64,000 bases of DNA from NCBI GenBank assembly GCA_054601695.1, contig BAAHQB010000098.1, forward strand, positions 186,001-250,000, given 5' to 3'. Below are positions 13,600 through 54,422 of this stretch, one piece after another. The notes below the pieces were generated by a model that saw only the letters and a list, made by a program, of their open reading frames with translations, made no database searches and had not been told where the DNA came from. Within the stretch, counting starts at the first letter, position 1, and every line of letters starts with the position of its first letter. A program made the position numbers and the translations under genes. Source of the stretch: Amorphochlora amoebiformis (Eukaryota > Cercozoa > Chlorarachniophyceae).

Positions 13600-14300
13600 T
13601 ACATGGATACACCCACATACGCACACGCGACCCCTTATGTATATACTTCGTATTATACCGTATACTACATATGGTTTGTAGCTGGATACTATTGAACTAT
13701 GAACTACGGAATAACTAGAATAACTTGTGAAACTAAACTGAAATAATGTAAACTAGGACGTGTTTTCTTTCACGGACGATATAGAGGAGCTGGATGATTG
13801 ACCTGTAGGCTCTACGCATATTATTGGTCATATGGACGCCGCTTAGTGTTGATCCGAAGTATGCATAATGATCTACTACGAGTTCACAGTGCCATAGTAT
13901 ATCATAGTATATATATATATATAGATGTATATATACATATATCTAGATATACCCGCACACACGTGTGTATATTCTAGATATTCTAGATATTATATAAGAT
14001 GGAAACAATTATATCTAGTATATATATATATATATAGATTTATACTCGATACTGGATATACACAGATGTTGTATACTCGATCTAGTCGATACTAGATCTA
14101 GATATTCTCTCTAGACTCTCGATACTTCAGATTACTAGTAATTTACTATAATGATTCATCATCGGATCATGCTAACTCATACTCAGAGTTAATTAAAAAG
14201 TTTTCGCTACATCTTTGGATCTAGGTCTAGTTCTAGATATTACATAAAAAGATTATTTATAATAATTCTAATTCATAGTGGTAACTTGCAAGTTGTAACT
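13600..14300. repeat. CTAG-rich part of the second convergent spacer
   Basis: Contains many CTAG-centred palindromes, with TCTAGATATTCTAGATATT and ATACTAGATCTAGATATTC, between 13.9 and 14.25 kb. The neighbouring 13.6-13.9 kb is unique-looking with no reading frame. It resembles the spacer at 966-2338 in composition, but I find no long shared sequence. Confidence 0.75.
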
Positions 14301-14310
14301 ATCGCACAAT

Positions 14311-40408
<26,098 letters not shown>

Positions 40409-41594
40409 CTGTTGTAGGGGTTGAGTTAGAGTTCCAAGTTGAGAGGTTTCCCGTTGAAGGGGATTGATGTGGGTGAGCAAGGAGGAAGGATACGCAGAGG
40501 AGGCATGTTGGCCAACAAGTACATCTTTCATTCCCCCACCTGAAGGACCAGCGGACACGTGCACGTTTCAGGCGCCGTTTTCGGTGTCGGACCACTGTCG
40601 GTGGGGCTGTAATCCCGACGAATCTCTTAAAAGTCTCCAAGGATCTCCTGAGTGGCGTATTGAATGCTTGGACAAACCGAAAGACCATGACTGTTCGAGT
40701 GGAGATAAGACCAGAAGACACGGAGAGGGATGAGAAGACACATTGGTGGTTGTACCTTTTCAACGGCTTCATTCCTTTCTTTCATACGTTAGATCTTCAC
40801 TTTCAATTCCGAGTGGCAATTCGGCATATTTGCGTATCGAAATAATCTCTCATCGCTAGGATTGGGTTAAATGATTTCCGATTGCGTTAGCTTTAAAAAA
40901 CGTGGAAGACGCGCTGAGGTGGTACGAGGGGGGCACAGTAAAGCGGCACTTGTTTACCCGGTCGCGTCGATAGTAGATGCCTCAACTCCCAATGTGCACG
41001 TCGCCTGAAAAAGGGCGCAAAACGATTTCTGACGGATATTCTGATTATAACATGAATCATCCTAAAGAGGTAGACAAAATACAGGGATAGTGATGAGATG
41101 TGAGATCTCACAACTGGGGAGGAAGTCGTGCGATTCTCGGCCAGATAATAAAGAACATATCTCTTTTCCAAATTGACAGATTTCACAGGAATTCCACCCT
41201 AAAACGACAAGTGCAACTATGGTGAGCGTCATCGTCTCAAATGGTTGTGGGTGGAGTTGGACGACGGTTGCAAGTCAAGTGGTTGGTGAGGTGAAGAAGA
41301 CCAGAAGATGGCTAATGCGCAAAATAATATCCGAAGAAATAATATCGGCGTAGACTGAAGTTAGACCAAAAAGGTCTGTCACTCTGTATGACAAGCATAA
41401 AAGTGAATTCACAAAGTGAAATTGCCTTATAAAAGAAGCGAAGTTAAAGTGATTCTCTCTAAGATCAATCTCCTTCATTTTTCTGAAACCGTCATTATAA
41501 AATAAAAAGTCGGTTTTAAACACCAAAAACGCAGTGGATACCTTCGGTGGCTCCTTTCGATCCTCCCGAAACCACTCGGGTTTTTCTATCCTAG
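40409..41594. other. Divergent 5' region between the axonemal gene and a plus-strand gene
   Basis: Complex, TA-repeat-free sequence. It probably holds the unresolved first exons of the minus-strand axonemal gene (candidates 40540-40625, and 40756-40785 with MKERNEAVEK) and the promoter and leader of the plus-strand gene starting at 41595. Other minus-strand frames here (for example an ATG at 41184-41186) could be alternative first exons, but I cannot choose between them. Confidence 0.5.
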
Positions 41595-42396
41595 ATGCTC
41601 GAACCGCTGCCTGAGAGTTCCCAGGACGATGATGTGGCATCCAATGTCGCCGATTTTTCGGGCCGAAGCCCGCGAAAGAGCCCAGAGAACGGAGCATACT
41701 TCCTCGAAGTTAAGGAGGACGATGTTAGCATCGATACTTCTTCCATGGTCATAGATGGGGAGGCGGCTCGGAAAGGCAAAGCGGAGACAGAGAAGGTGGA
41801 GATCGTTTTCTAGGATTTTCATAACTCGAAGAAGGGTTGTATGGAGGCCAAGGGCAGCCAGTAGGGTTGATGGTCTTACCCTTCGGAAAAAAATTCAGTT
41901 TCTCGTGAGTTTTTTTTGATGGGTGGACGAGGGTTTTGACAACGGAAGTTGTGTTTAGAGAGTGGGAGTTCATAGGTGGGATAGGATGTGGCGCTTACGC
42001 AACGTGGACTTTATTTGTATTGATGATTCCGTTTTTTGGGCAGACCTCTACGACCTCCGAAGAGAGTAAGGTTTGTGATCCCTGCATACTAACCTGGAGC
42101 CAACCCTATCCAGATCTCATAACCTAATCGTAACCTAAACAACAAATTTTCCAGAAAGATTATATGTAACCCCTCTTAGGGTATGTCGAGCGGACGTCGC
42201 GGCACAATCCCCTCCCATGAGGAGGTATTCCATTCACACTCAACTCAACGGCTTTGTTAAAGGGGAAAATAATATCTCAACATTGTGATACAACTAGATG
42301 ATACTGGTGCAATTGTGCTCCGAGCTGCTCATCTGTCGAGGGTACCACATTCTCAAAAAATACCTGCTGGTTCTTGGTGTAAAACATACACCATTT

Positions 42397-42427
<31 letters not shown>

Positions 42428-42458
42428 ATATAAACATTTACATACAATATATATATAT

Positions 42459-42504
<46 letters not shown>

Positions 42505-43389
42505 GCATGTTACATACCATCCAAGATATGTATATTACATGCGGAAGTAGTACGCTGACTCAGATTCTTTTCGTGTTTACAGGAAGGATATGGCATCCGA
42601 ATCCAAGACAGATCCCTCCCCCATGTCTATAACACCCCCCCTAGATGCTCCTACCCTCTTACTTGCACGGCCCGCAATACACATGCAAACATTTCCATGG
42701 CGTCAACACCCCATACATATTTACACATCGTACACCTACCGGTACATGCAGGCCTCAAAAAAATGGTGTATACTTCCTGGCTTATACCCAAACTTATGTC
42801 TGTAGGTCACTCTCATCGCTGATATCCCGGGCGAAGACCCAAATCACGTCTACAACAGGCCAAGCCCTTACGCACATCGCTGAGGTCAGTGTAAGGATTA
42901 GCTGTTGCTGAATCTAATTAGCACACGGTGAATTTTATGAAGGGGATAGAAAGAAGCATGGATTTGTATCTGAACCGCGTGCTTCTCAGGAAGTGGTAGC
43001 CCTGCGTCAGGCCCTACAGTGTGCGATTCAAACACTTAAAAACAAACCGTGGACGGAGGTACTTATCTTCTATCACCCTAAAACTGCCAAATTCGCCTTC
43101 AGTCTTAAAAATTCTATTTTGGAAAATATCACAGCTCTCGCGGAGCCTTGAGACCATCGATGGAATCCTGGCCCCTGAGTCGCCCGAAACCTTCGGTGAG
43201 GAAGATAGGACACGGGATTTACAGGGATAAGGAACCCTTAAAGGTTCAATCCGAGAAATCATGTCTATTTCAATAATTCTAGCCCGGGCCACCCGCGAAT
43301 CCCTGGAGAAACTCCGCAAGTCGTTTCCGCTGCCCGAATGTATTTTTGTTCGAGCGCTTCTGAAGGCTAGGAAGGGGATGGTAGAATAG
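41595..43389 (+). CDS. Unidentified protein of about 261 residues, 8 exons
   Basis: Exons 41595-41795 (ATG), 42044-42074, 42298-42376, 42583-42741, 42806-42884, 42990-43058, 43135-43195 and 43283-43389 (TAG) all agree in phase, total 786 nt. The start follows CTATCCTAG, so an upstream exon is possible. Residues 1-67 are acidic and S/D/E-rich (EPLPESSQDDDVASNVADF). The middle is T/S/P-rich. The last 110 residues look helical (QALTHIAEEVVALRQALQC, LEKLRKSFPLPE). I do not recognise the family. The predicted Ser/Thr-rich acidic start and helical end would suit a scaffold or adaptor subunit, but that is a guess. It lies head-to-head with the axonemal gene. Only one of its introns is filled with (TA)n. 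Confidence 0.65.
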
Positions 43390-43430
43390 AAACCTAAAAC
43401 TCATGGCATTGCCTATTAATATATAGATAC

Positions 43431-43470
<40 letters not shown>

Positions 43471-43580
43471 ACAGATATACCGACAAGTATAAACATATAC
43501 ATACCATTATATTACATATATAATATTATAAATATGCTTTTGATATACATATTTACATATATATACATATATATATATAT

Positions 43581-43626
<46 letters not shown>

Positions 43627-44457
43627 CATATACATATACATATATATAATATACATATATATATATATAATATACAATATATATATATATATATTATGTA
43701 TTCTATATATAATATGTATATCTTCGTGCGTATTTACATATACATATATAATTTTTACATATGTATATGTAAATATGTATAATTATATATATGTTATACA
43801 TAAATGTATGTATAATTCATATGTATATGTATTATAAATATATATACAAACATATATATATTTAATATATATATATATATATATGTAATATGTTTACATA
43901 CATGTATACACATACATATTTAAAACCTAATATCATGTAAAGTATCGAATAAATAAATAAATATTTATATATATATATATATTATATGTTAAATGTAAAC
44001 ATGTTACTTTTCGTCCCTTCCTCATCGGAAGATTTAATTCAAACCTACGAAACGATTTATTTCCATGTTACAAATATCTTCAATTTGCATTCAACTTGCA
44101 GGAGGATTGGCGGGATAAATATATATACAAACATATATATATTTAATATATATATATGTATATGTAATATGTTTACATACATGTATACACATACATATTT
44201 AAAACCTAATATCATGTAAAGTATCGAATAAATAAATAAATATTTATATATATATATATATATATATTATATGTTAAATGTAAACATGTTACTTTTCGTC
44301 CCTTCCTCATCGGAAGATTTAATTCAAACCTACGAAACGATTTATTTCCATGTTACTAATATCTTCAATTTGCATTCAACTTGCAGGAGGATTGGCGGGA
44401 GGGGATCGAGCAATCGGTTTGTCTAATACAAGCACGCCATGAAAGATATATATATAC

Positions 44458-44494
<37 letters not shown>

Positions 44495-44678
44495 TATTAT
44501 ATATATTGACATACACACATATGTATGTATATAATATAATATATACACATAGATGTATGTATAATATATATTTATACATACATAAATATATATAATATAT
44601 AATATATTATGTATAATATAATATATAATATATTAAATAAAATATGTTATATACATACATATATATATATATATATAG

Positions 44679-44717
<39 letters not shown>

Positions 44718-44937
44718 ATATCTATATATATATATATATATATATATATGTAATATATATCATAATCCATATATGATATATACTATACGTTAAAGGAAGT
44801 TGTGTTGATATTTAATATATGAGAGATGTAATTGAATGTATACATAATGGAGACATACACACGTATAATGTGTATATTCTTTATATATGTATATATATAT
44901 GTATGTATATATGTATATTATACATATGTGTGTGTGC

Positions 44938-44969
<32 letters not shown>

Positions 44970-45114
44970 TCTGATATATAACTTTAGATATACTACACAT
45001 AGTTACATACACGTGTAATACAGTATATATTTATACTAATATATATATAAAAGATATAAATTGATAGCCTTTTCCAAATAAGCAATTGCACACGAGTGAA
45101 TATATATAAAATAG
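43390..45114. other. Codirectional intergenic region with TA carpet and a duplication
   Basis: TA-rich throughout except for the duplicated segment at 43831-44400 and the unique tail after it. At 44386 a good acceptor (CATTCAACTTGCAG) opens a plus-strand frame EDWREGIEQSVCLIQARHE with no usable GT donor before TA repeat resumes. It may be a decayed or orphan exon. There is no CTAG-rich sequence here, unlike the convergent spacers. Confidence 0.6.
43831..44400. repeat. 285-bp tandem direct duplication
   Basis: Two copies, about 43831-44115 and 44116-44400. They share the unique part GTTACTTTTCGTCCCTTCCT through TTGCAGGAGGATTGGCGGGA, with a single visible substitution (TTACAAAT against TTACTAAT) and small TA-length differences. 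Each copy ends with the same splice-acceptor-like sequence. Confidence 0.95.
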
Positions 45115-45237
45115 ATGGCGAGCGCCAATGACGAGGATCTGAAGAGCACACTCAATTCTTACAAAGCGTAAGTATACATGTACAATATCAACAACATATA
45201 TATATATATATATGTTATATATATACGCATTATACAC

Positions 45238-45272
<35 letters not shown>

Positions 45273-45377
45273 CATATATTATGTATATATATATATATAT
45301 ATATTGTATGTATATTAAAAGGATATATATAGATGTACATATATATTTTACAAATAAACATAATATGCATACATATA

Positions 45378-45413
<36 letters not shown>

Positions 45414-45483
45414 ATATACAAATGTTTTTGTACATAAATTTACAGATTTAGTGTATGCCAATGATTTATACATACTAATATAT

Positions 45484-45523
<40 letters not shown>

Positions 45524-45709
45524 GTATACATGTGTTGTGTGTGTGTATATATATATGATATTTCTTTATGTATACAGTATATGTAATGTACAGTTTTTCT
45601 TTTACATGTGTTAATGGCATGATTTTCGTGTAAGTATAAAAAATTATATATGTACATGTATGCATAAATAAATACATATATATAAAAATGAAAATATACA
45701 TATATAATA

Positions 45710-45751
<42 letters not shown>

Positions 45752-45836
45752 CACTCGTATTTGTATCTTGATGTATGTATCTATATGTGTTTGTACAAAT
45801 AAATAAATATACACATAATACATACATATATATACA

Positions 45837-45873
<37 letters not shown>

Positions 45874-47321
45874 TATATACACATATATATATATATATAT
45901 GTATACATGTACATATATATACATATGTATATATATATATATATATACAAATATATATATATATATACATATATATATACATATATATATGTGTAAGTAA
46001 TGTGATAATGTTAGTGTTTCTCTTTGGGCTCCGAAAGCTCTCAAGAACCTTTACAACCCGATTCATTCGGAAGGGTATTATCAGCATTTTTTAAGTTTTG
46101 CATTATGTGTATATTATATGAATATACAAACTCACACGTGTATGTTTACAATATATATATATATATGTGTGTGTGTATATGTATGTATGTGTATGTATGT
46201 GTATGTATGTGTATGTGCACATGTGTGCACGCATATGTATGTATGTATGTATGTGTGTGTGTGTGTGTGCACATATCTAAATAAAATATACTTATTTACA
46301 TATATGTATATATATACATATGTATATATATATATATATATATTGTAATTATATATCTTTATACATATAAATCCATACATGTAATATAAATATTAATGTT
46401 ACGTAATTCATGTTTGTACCTTGCATGTATACTAATATTATCAGTGTTCTTGTATAAGCCTGGTATATACGCATTCCCACGAACAGAAAGCTCCGCCTAA
46501 GAGCCATATCAAGCTCAAGAGAACGTCTGGAAGTTGCCATGGGGGTAACTATTTTCTATTCTCGAGCTGTCTTTGTTTTTTTATTAGCCCGTTCTCGCTT
46601 GTTAGTACTCCGTCATTGTTTCTTCAATGTTCAATTTCCGTATTTTATACATACATCATGTTATATATGTGTGTGTGTGTATTATCTGCGTGTACATATG
46701 TAGGTATATATACATGTATGCAAATTCATATTATATATATGCATGTATATACATGTATATATGTGTATATACATATAAAATAGTATCTGTATTTTATTAT
46801 ATTAGAGTACGCATGAACATATATCTTTACATGTTTACTCGATGGAAATATCGATCCTTACTCTGACTTTGGGATGATATCTAGCCGCTTTAACCTCCGG
46901 CAGATTCCTAACACCTCAACCTTAATTGTAACGTAATCTGCTCGAAATGAACGCAGACCCTAAGAGCATAATAACCATCAATTTAAATGTGCACATTCAT
47001 GTATTTCAATATTTGATCTTTACAAACCCACAGTTAACGGATATTGAGCTATTGGACTCTGCACTTGAGCACTGCAAAGCTTTAAATATGACTGCCAAGG
47101 TGAACAATGTACCTACATGTTTTCACAAAAAGTATTATATGAATAAATACGTATATTTCCTTACATATATATATATATATATATATTATGTACAGAGCCA
47201 CATAGAGGTGAAATCCGCCGAGTTAAAGCTAGCCGAGATGAAGCTATGCATTAAGGTGAGATGAAATATGAATATATATATATATATAGATTTTATCGTA
47301 TCAGTGTATATAATACACATA

Positions 47322-47357
<36 letters not shown>

Positions 47358-47483
47358 CATATATCTGTGTATATGAGTAAAACTTGATTTTACGTTTAAG
47401 GTTTATGATGTAACCTAATATCCATATAATATCGCACATATACAAACGATATGTTATATACACATATATATTATATATATATT

Positions 47484-47516
<33 letters not shown>

Positions 47517-48218
47517 AAATATATGTGTATAGAAAGAAAATGGAGCACACACGCTATGGCCACACACACCCAAATTCTACATACAAATATCTATCTCTGA
47601 CCGGGAAATAAGCAACAGATTTCAGTCTCCTTGTTAAATCCCCCAGAAATTGAACGAGGCTATTGTGGACGCAACGCCCGACAGGGAGATGCGCCTAATC
47701 GAAGCCCTCAAGAATGTAAAACCCTATTAGTAAATTTAATCCCGGCAAAAACTCACCAATATATCATTGCACATGTATGTATGTAATTTATATATATGTA
47801 TACATATATATGTGTGTATATTTTCATATAGTTATAACTATATGGATATAGTGATGTATGTACATCTGTACATTTATATAACGTATATGTATTGATAAGT
47901 TAATGGATGTATATATATTTATACACATATATATATATATATATATGTGTGTGTGTATATATGTGTACATGTATGTATAGAAATATATAGATATGAGTAT
48001 GTGTGTGTCTATGTATGTATTGTTATACTATTATATTTCTGTGTTATTTACACGATTAATTTTCATCACACATCATCACCACATATGTAGGCGAAAGATT
48101 TAAATTTTAGTCACGCAGAGGAAGCTGTGGAAGCCGAGAAGGCGCTAGGTACACCATATATGTGTTCATAATTATCTATAATTATTATTAGTAGTAGTAG
48201 TAGTAAATTTATTATTAG

Positions 48219-48252
<34 letters not shown>

Positions 48253-48487
48253 ACATATATATATACTTACGAAATATGTATATATATATATATGCATGTA
48301 TACATACATGTATAAATACATGTATAGATACATGTATAAATACATGTAAATATACAATGGCATGTGAATAATGCGTACGATACAAATACATATAAAAAGC
48401 ACGACCTGCATATTATGAGGATATAGATATACATACACACATAATATACATATGTATATATATATATACACATATACATACATATAT

Positions 48488-48526
<39 letters not shown>

Positions 48527-48608
48527 TGTATGTATATGTATATATATATATATATAATATATATATATATATAGCAGAGCGATATATAAAAAATTATTAC
48601 ATTATACA

Positions 48609-48687
<79 letters not shown>

Positions 48688-48790
48688 AGAAATAATATAC
48701 ATGTATATGTATATGTATAATATATATTATATATATATATACATAATTATATATATATATATGTGTGTGTGTATATACTTATATATAGAC

Positions 48791-48833
<43 letters not shown>

Positions 48834-49003
48834 TTATTTATATATATAGATATAGTGTGTGTATGTGTATGTAATACAAATATATACATTATGTAAAGGA
48901 TGTGAGTATTTACATATGTAACGATTATGTGTACGACAATTATGTACGTGTATGTATATACAAAATTGTATATTTTATTAATATGCATATTCATACGTAC
49001 ACA

Positions 49004-49054
<51 letters not shown>

Positions 49055-49189
49055 TAATTTATATCTCTATAATTTATATACATATAAATATGCATATATG
49101 TATATATAATATTCATTTTACAGAGAATGAGAACCTGCGTTCTTCCGAGCAGAAAGGTATTTTGATGTATAATAATCATATTATCACAA

Positions 49190-49221
<32 letters not shown>

Positions 49222-49256
49222 CAGTGTGTATGTGCGTGTACATATTTCGAATATAC

Positions 49257-49309
<53 letters not shown>

Positions 49310-49318
49310 ATATATACA

Positions 49319-49356
<38 letters not shown>

Positions 49357-49472
49357 ACTATATATATATATACATATATGTATATATATATATAAATATA
49401 TATATATATACATGTATAGTATTTAAATGCAATATATCGTGTATACTATATACACATACACATATACATAGC

Positions 49473-49516
<44 letters not shown>

Positions 49517-49839
49517 TTATATAATATATCAATACATGTATATGTATAAAATACATTAGATACATGTACATATATTCCCACATTCATTTTAACACAATAT
49601 TACCTAGGCCACTCGAGGAGACTATCAAAAGTCCGGTCGGCCCTGTTTGTTTTTGACGAAGTTGGCCTTTCAGAAACATCTGAGAACGATCCACTAACCC
49701 CAGCGTTGGAGGAGGTTCTCTACATGTTTTGTCAATGTACATAAATACTATGTGACACAAACACACAGCTTTATACTTTACAGCTGAAAAGCAGTGAGGA
49801 CGTGAAGTCTGAGGCGGGCGCTGCTCTTGTGAGCACCGC

Positions 49840-49905
<66 letters not shown>

Positions 49906-49998
49906 TTTATACATATGTATACATATATATAGATATATATACAAAATATATATATATATATATATATAATATATATATATATAAATATATACACATAT

Positions 49999-50041
<43 letters not shown>

Positions 50042-50443
50042 CATATATATATATAATATGTATATATATATATATATATTCTCACTCTCTCGCTCTCTTC
50101 CTCTCACTTTGGTTCTCATAAACCCTCTGTGTCTCCTTTTCCCTCTAACTCTCGCTCTCTAGCTCTCACTCTCTCTTCATGTATTGATTCTTTCTCTCTC
50201 TCTCTCTTCTCTCCTCTCCCCTCTCTCTCTTCCCTTTCTCTTTCTTCTCTCTTTCTCTCTCTCTCTCTATACACACATATATATATATATATACATATAT
50301 TATTATATATATATATATATGTATATATATATAAAGATATGTATATATTAAATAATACATAATTGAATTTATTAAATAATACATAATTAAATTTGTACAT
50401 TAATATAGATTACATGATATACACATATATATATATACATATA

Positions 50444-50482
<39 letters not shown>

Positions 50483-51841
50483 AATCCCGAAAATAAATAG
50501 GAGACGTTCCTTGCTCTCAGAAACCTGCTAAAACGTAGGAAGGAAAGTAAGAAAACATATATACACATTTATATATGTAATATGTCTAAATAAACAAATA
50601 TATATAAATATATATATGTGTGTACATGTGTGTGTATGTTCTCCAGCAATTTCGGTGTAGTTCTATATAACGACTCGTGTAGTATTCGACTATGCTATCT
50701 AGAGCCGCTTTGCTATCTAGAGCCGCTTTGCGTTCACAATATATATATATATATACATATATAAATACATATACATATACACACACACATATATTTACGT
50801 ACACACATACATATATATATATACACATACACACATGTATATATATATATATATATACATGTGTGTGTATATACATATATATATATATATGTAAAATAAA
50901 AATTTGTATGTATATACATGTGTGAGTGTGTGTGTATATATATAGCATATTTGTACAGGTATGATGTATTTCCTTATGATTAGGCGGAGGCTTACCAGAC
51001 TTCGAATTGGAAGCTGAGCGCTTATTATCCCTTGTTGAGGAAGAGGTACATCAGATATTTCCTTTTCTCTCTCGGTTGTTGGCCTTCCTTTTCTAATCTA
51101 AATCTAACGCGCTAATTATTAACGCTAATCTACAACTACGCTAATCTCTGATGCTAATCCAATCTACAACTTATGCTAACCTAATGCTAATCTTCATCTC
51201 AAGTTAATCTAACTATTGCTAGTGAACGTTATTCTACATATAATGCTAACTCTTAACGCTAATCTACATCTAATGTTAATTCTTAACGCTAATCTACATT
51301 AACCTCTAATTCTAATCTACTTATAATGCCAATCAAACTATAACGCTTGCTAATCTACATGTAATGCTAATCAAAACCATAACTTTAACCATAACGTAAA
51401 TGTATACCTAAGGCTAAACCTATAACTTTTAAAATTTATGTATAATATAATGATTCACATCTAATCTCATTTTGGCATTTCAGTACCCAGCAGCTCCGAT
51501 CGTGGTCTCCACTCGAAGGTAAAAACAACACTTTGTACAATATGTATAAATATATTTACTCTTTAACTTAAACACAATATGTATAAATACATATATTTAA
51601 ATTTTATATTTTTTTTAGTATAGAATATATATATATATATATTTATATATATGTAACTATATTAATCTATGTGACATGTAAATATAAATATATATATATA
51701 TATATATATATGCGTTCATATGTATTCACGTAATTTCCAGATACCTCCCGGGGCCTCTTGTCGAGATAGCGTCATCTTATATGAGCTCAACACTTCCGAC
51801 TATGAAGGTGCATTACACCCAGATATACATACGTATATGTA

Positions 51842-51872
<31 letters not shown>

Positions 51873-52326
51873 TGTTAGCGCAACGGTGTGTGCTCGGTGG
51901 CTTAGCTGGATTGAGTAAATGTGATTAGGAAGTTGGAATGGGCAATGACTCCTGGCGTGACCGTGTGAGGATGCCACAACTCACTCGCACTGGTCATATC
52001 ATGCCCGGCGGTTTGGTAGAATAGTAGTCCACAGTTTGATTCTAGTCCACTTTATTTACAACGAATGATGAAGGGATATTCATAGGCAGTTCATTCACGA
52101 AATTTCTAGGAACGATCTAACCTCAAATACACTCGAATCTTCGGGAAAGTTCCGGAAGAGTGTCATGACGTGAAGTCACATCCTATCACCTAACACTCGA
52201 AAGCCCCGTTACTACCGAGTACTATTCTCCAAGAATCTCTGGAATCTCCAGCGATCTCCAGCTATCTGTGGTATACATGCCGCGACGTACTCTTCGAACT
52301 GCGCCCCCTCAAGCTTTATAGTGTTG

Positions 52327-52369
<43 letters not shown>

Positions 52370-52467
52370 TATATATATATATATACACATGTATGTATAT
52401 ATACATATATTTACACACACATATATATATATATGTATATATACATATGGTATTCTATGTATGTATG

Positions 52468-52501
<34 letters not shown>

Positions 52502-52640
52502 CATAAATATAATATGTACAAATTCGTTCCCGTGATCTAAGGGCGGGGTCAGTCCGAGATCCATTCTTAAGTCCAACAGGTACGTATATAAAACACAAAT
52601 GTGTATATATATATTCATATATACATAAATATATAAATAC

Positions 52641-52671
<31 letters not shown>

Positions 52672-52672
52672 G

Positions 52673-52713
<41 letters not shown>

Positions 52714-52739
52714 AATATATATATATATGTGTGTGTGTA

Positions 52740-52796
<57 letters not shown>

Positions 52797-52873
52797 TATA
52801 TATATATATATATATAATTATATATACATATATATATACATAAGTGTATGTGTGTGTTGTATATTTTAATTAT

Positions 52874-52924
<51 letters not shown>

Positions 52925-53195
52925 GTAAATATATATTTATATATACCCCATTAATACTCATTACATTTTTAAATATATCTCCCGTGTACAAATTCAATCA
53001 CCTTCCTTGAATATCCGTTCCTTTTTTTCATGTATCTCCAGACACTATATTGGCAGCATTGAAACGATTGAATGATCTGAAACGTAACATCATTTCTAAC
53101 CTAAAGGTCCGCTTCTGAGAATGACCTTGAGAATCGCGAGAGAAGAGTAAGAAAGATGCGTGTGCAACTTACCTATATTTACATGTACACACATA

Positions 53196-53254
<59 letters not shown>

Positions 53255-53324
53255 TATATCTGTATATATAACATGATTATCTACATACATATAATAATAA
53301 CATGTATGTATGTATACATATATA

Positions 53325-53356
<32 letters not shown>

Positions 53357-53367
53357 ACATGTATGTA

Positions 53368-53398
<31 letters not shown>

Positions 53399-54385
53399 CC
53401 ATATATGTATATATAAGGTAAGGTTTGACCCTAGCGTGCTGGAAAGAGAGAACGAGGTAAGATGATTTTCACAGAGCGAGGCTAAGACCAGAGATAGGGC
53501 TAGGAACTTGTTAAGCATTGGTTATACTAAGAATTAAGCTTAGGTGAGGGTTACATTCAGGAATATGAGATAGCGGAATACAACTTAGGATCGGATACTT
53601 TTTTTTTTTAGGGTTTGGGATGTATGTGTGCAAATGTCCAAGTACGAATATGCACGTTTTCATGTGAAATAAAATTGGTGGTATGGTTATGTATGTGTAC
53701 TATACATAAATTAGAAGGAGAAGCCGAAGCTGGATCTTAAGTCTAGAAACCTCGGGCAAGGGTATTTCGTAATTTGTACATAAATACGTATATGTATGTG
53801 TAAATATATTATATATACATATGCATATCATATATATATATATATATATATATATTTATGTGTGTGTGTGTATATATAAAGTATGTTATATATAAATATA
53901 AATATTTCTAATAATATATGTATATTTAATGTATACACGTACCTGCTTCTATCCGTTAAATTGTAATACGTGCATGTATGTGGGTATATAATATATATAT
54001 ATATATATATTCATATATATATATATATATATATATGTGCATATGTATATATAATATAACATATATGTACCTTCCACATATAGCAAATATGTGCATACAT
54101 ATTATTCTATACATAACTAAGAGAGAGCATAGTCACCTCACCAGTAATTGTTGCCGATCTTTTCTCCCCAATCTATCAAAATATCACTCTTTCTCATATC
54201 TCTCTCCTTTCTAAACCAGATACTCATCGAGGCTGCGTATGCTCCGCGCACAAAACAAGACATCGTCCTGGTCGCAGAGAAAGAAAATCATAAGAAAAAT
54301 GGCACCTAGAGACTCTGTCTCTGGAAAGGTGTTTGTATTACGCAATCCAACTTTCAAATTTTTCCCATAATATATATGTATATAT

Positions 54386-54422
<37 letters not shown>

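Larger units (their letters stand above)
11917..14310. other. Convergent intergenic region with TA carpet and one SINE-like copy
   Basis: No exon is supported between the TFB5 stop and the stop of the axonemal gene at 14311. Contents in order: an (ATT)n run near 12083-12107, TA/CA microsatellites, a reverse-oriented SINE-like copy (12478-12809), more TA microsatellite (12.8-13.6 kb), then a CTAG-rich part (about 13.6-14.3 kb). Confidence 0.75.

Noticed and set aside
40464-40733. Plus-strand frame MMWVSKEEGYAEE
   Set aside because: It lies opposite the probable first exons of the minus-strand axonemal gene and has no linked exons or splice sites on the plus strand. The evidence is weak either way, so it is not called.
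41275-41697. Minus-strand 140-residue frame overlapping the start of the plus-strand gene
   Set aside because: A possible donor exists after WFREDRKEPPK, but the frame overlaps the better-supported plus-strand exon 41595-41795 and I find no phase-compatible continuation.
43986-44110. Plus-strand frame MLLFVPSSSEDLIQTYETI in each duplicated copy
   Set aside because: It is plausible as an exon, but it occurs twice, has no clear acceptor-donor pair in phase with a neighbour, and the minus strand is equally uninformative. It is kept as a duplicated segment only.
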